From contig SUXQ01000020.1 in NCBI GenBank assembly GCA_015060905.1, positions 1 through 41,660 on the forward strand: a stretch of 41,660 nt of DNA. Reading direction: 5' to 3'. This document shows positions 41,254 through 41,660 of the stretch, in pieces. The position numbers were made by a program, and so were the translations under genes. Below the pieces are notes generated by a model that ran no database searches, had not been told where the DNA came from, and was given only the letters and a program-made list of their open reading frames with translations. Positions within the stretch are counted from its first letter, which is position 1; every line of letters begins with the position of its first letter. The DNA comes from Bacteroidales bacterium (GTDB lineage: Bacteria; Bacteroidota; Bacteroidia; Bacteroidales; Bacteroidaceae).

Positions 41254-41660
41254 CTTTTACCTCCTTTCTTCTTTAAGTCAAACGCATAGGAGAAAGTAAG
41301 TGCCGCTTGGTCGATGCCCCAATAGGTCTCTCTGATGCTTTCTACAAGCAGGCCTTCTTTTGTGTCGGCTGTGTTGCGGAATTTGTCGTAGTGCAGGCTG
41401 TAACATCCTGCGCCTATTGCTATTTCCATGTTCCACTTGCGGTTTTTGCTTAGGGGCAGACGGTAGCCCAGACTGAGGCCTCCGCCGATGGCGGGGGTCT
41501 TTGCGCTGCGGTCCTGATAGCGGTATTCGCCGTCGAAGGCAAAGTTGTAGTATCCCCAGCCGAAGTGGGCGCCGGCAAAGAGGCCTGTATTCTCGCGTGA
41601 GGGCCAATAGCGTACTTCGGGCTGTATTGCAAATGTGCGGAATTTCAGTGTCTCTTTAAA
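41250..41660 (-). CDS. DUF3575-type outer-membrane protein, N-terminus outside the window
   Basis: Only the last 136 codons are present; the frame is open to the window edge. The visible part reads KFRTFAIQPEVRYWPS, GLFAGAHFGWGYYNFAF, AIGGGLSLGYRLPL, NMEIAIGAGCYSLHYDKF and ALTFSYAFDLKKKGGKR, which is typical of DUF3575 barrel proteins. Such proteins commonly accompany Mfa/FimA-type pilus operons in Bacteroidales and probably serve in outer-membrane assembly or anchoring. The stop TGA overlaps the ATG of the FimB/Mfa2-like gene, so the two are translationally coupled. Confidence 0.85.
   Translation of the reverse strand, partial: FKETLKFRTFAIQPEVRYWPSRENTGLFAGAHFGWGYYNFAFDGEYRYQDRSAKTPAIGGGLSLGYRLPLSKNRKWNMEIAIGAGCYSLHYDKFRNTADTKEGLLVESIRETYWGIDQAALTFSYAFDLKKKGGKR

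Overview
The window is from a member of the order Bacteroidales (Bacteroidota). Several things point there: promoter -7 boxes of the TAnnTTTG type, type V (Mfa/FimB-like) pilus lipoproteins, a GH97 glycosidase, a protein with a T9SS-type C-terminal tail, a TonB-dependent receptor next to a surface lipoprotein, and integrases and a MobV relaxase typical of Bacteroidales mobilizable elements. I cannot fix the genus; the T9SS tail argues mildly against Bacteroides sensu stricto.

Region 1 (1-13.4 kb) is an integrated mobilizable element. From the left it holds a tyrosine integrase cut by the window edge, a small unknown protein, an SF3-type helicase, a CHC2/toprim primase and a MobV relaxase, all rightward. 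A repeat array between helicase and primase looks like an origin, and three hairpins in front of the relaxase look like oriT. The cargo is a leftward outer-membrane barrel plus YfaP-domain lipoprotein pair behind a long structured leader, then a rightward DUF1016/PDDEXK nuclease, a hairpin-dense noncoding stretch, two paralogous excisionase-like HTH proteins and a second, unrelated integrase beside tRNA-Phe.

Region 2 (13.4-31 kb) is chromosomal: tRNA-Phe, tRNA-Pro, a GT2 glycosyltransferase coupled to mtaB, a SIMPL-domain protein, a GH97 glycosidase, a sugar permease plus ribokinase pair, a 1281-residue secreted protein, the PgeF/YfiH peptidoglycan editing factor, metY and a glycine-zipper lipoprotein. 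Every protein gene here is leftward. Three long copies and one solo end of a noncoding repeat with terminal inverted repeats fill intergenic gaps, each ending just beyond an intrinsic terminator.

Region 3 (31-41.66 kb) is cell-surface machinery. A TonB-dependent receptor and calycin-like lipoprotein form one operon. A type V pilus-like operon follows: a DUF3575 barrel protein cut by the right edge, a FimB/Mfa2-like anchor, then three DUF6562-type fimbrillins. The three fimbrillins share a GTR site after the lipidated cysteine; the anchor lacks it. Two of them carry extra beta-repeat modules and could be tip or adhesin subunits.

The least explained signals are the switch-like leader of the cargo operon (8.63-8.79 kb), the terminator-associated inverted-repeat element, the in-frame palindromes inside the nuclease gene, and a 17-bp motif shared by the oriT-like region and the hairpin region upstream of the HTH genes.
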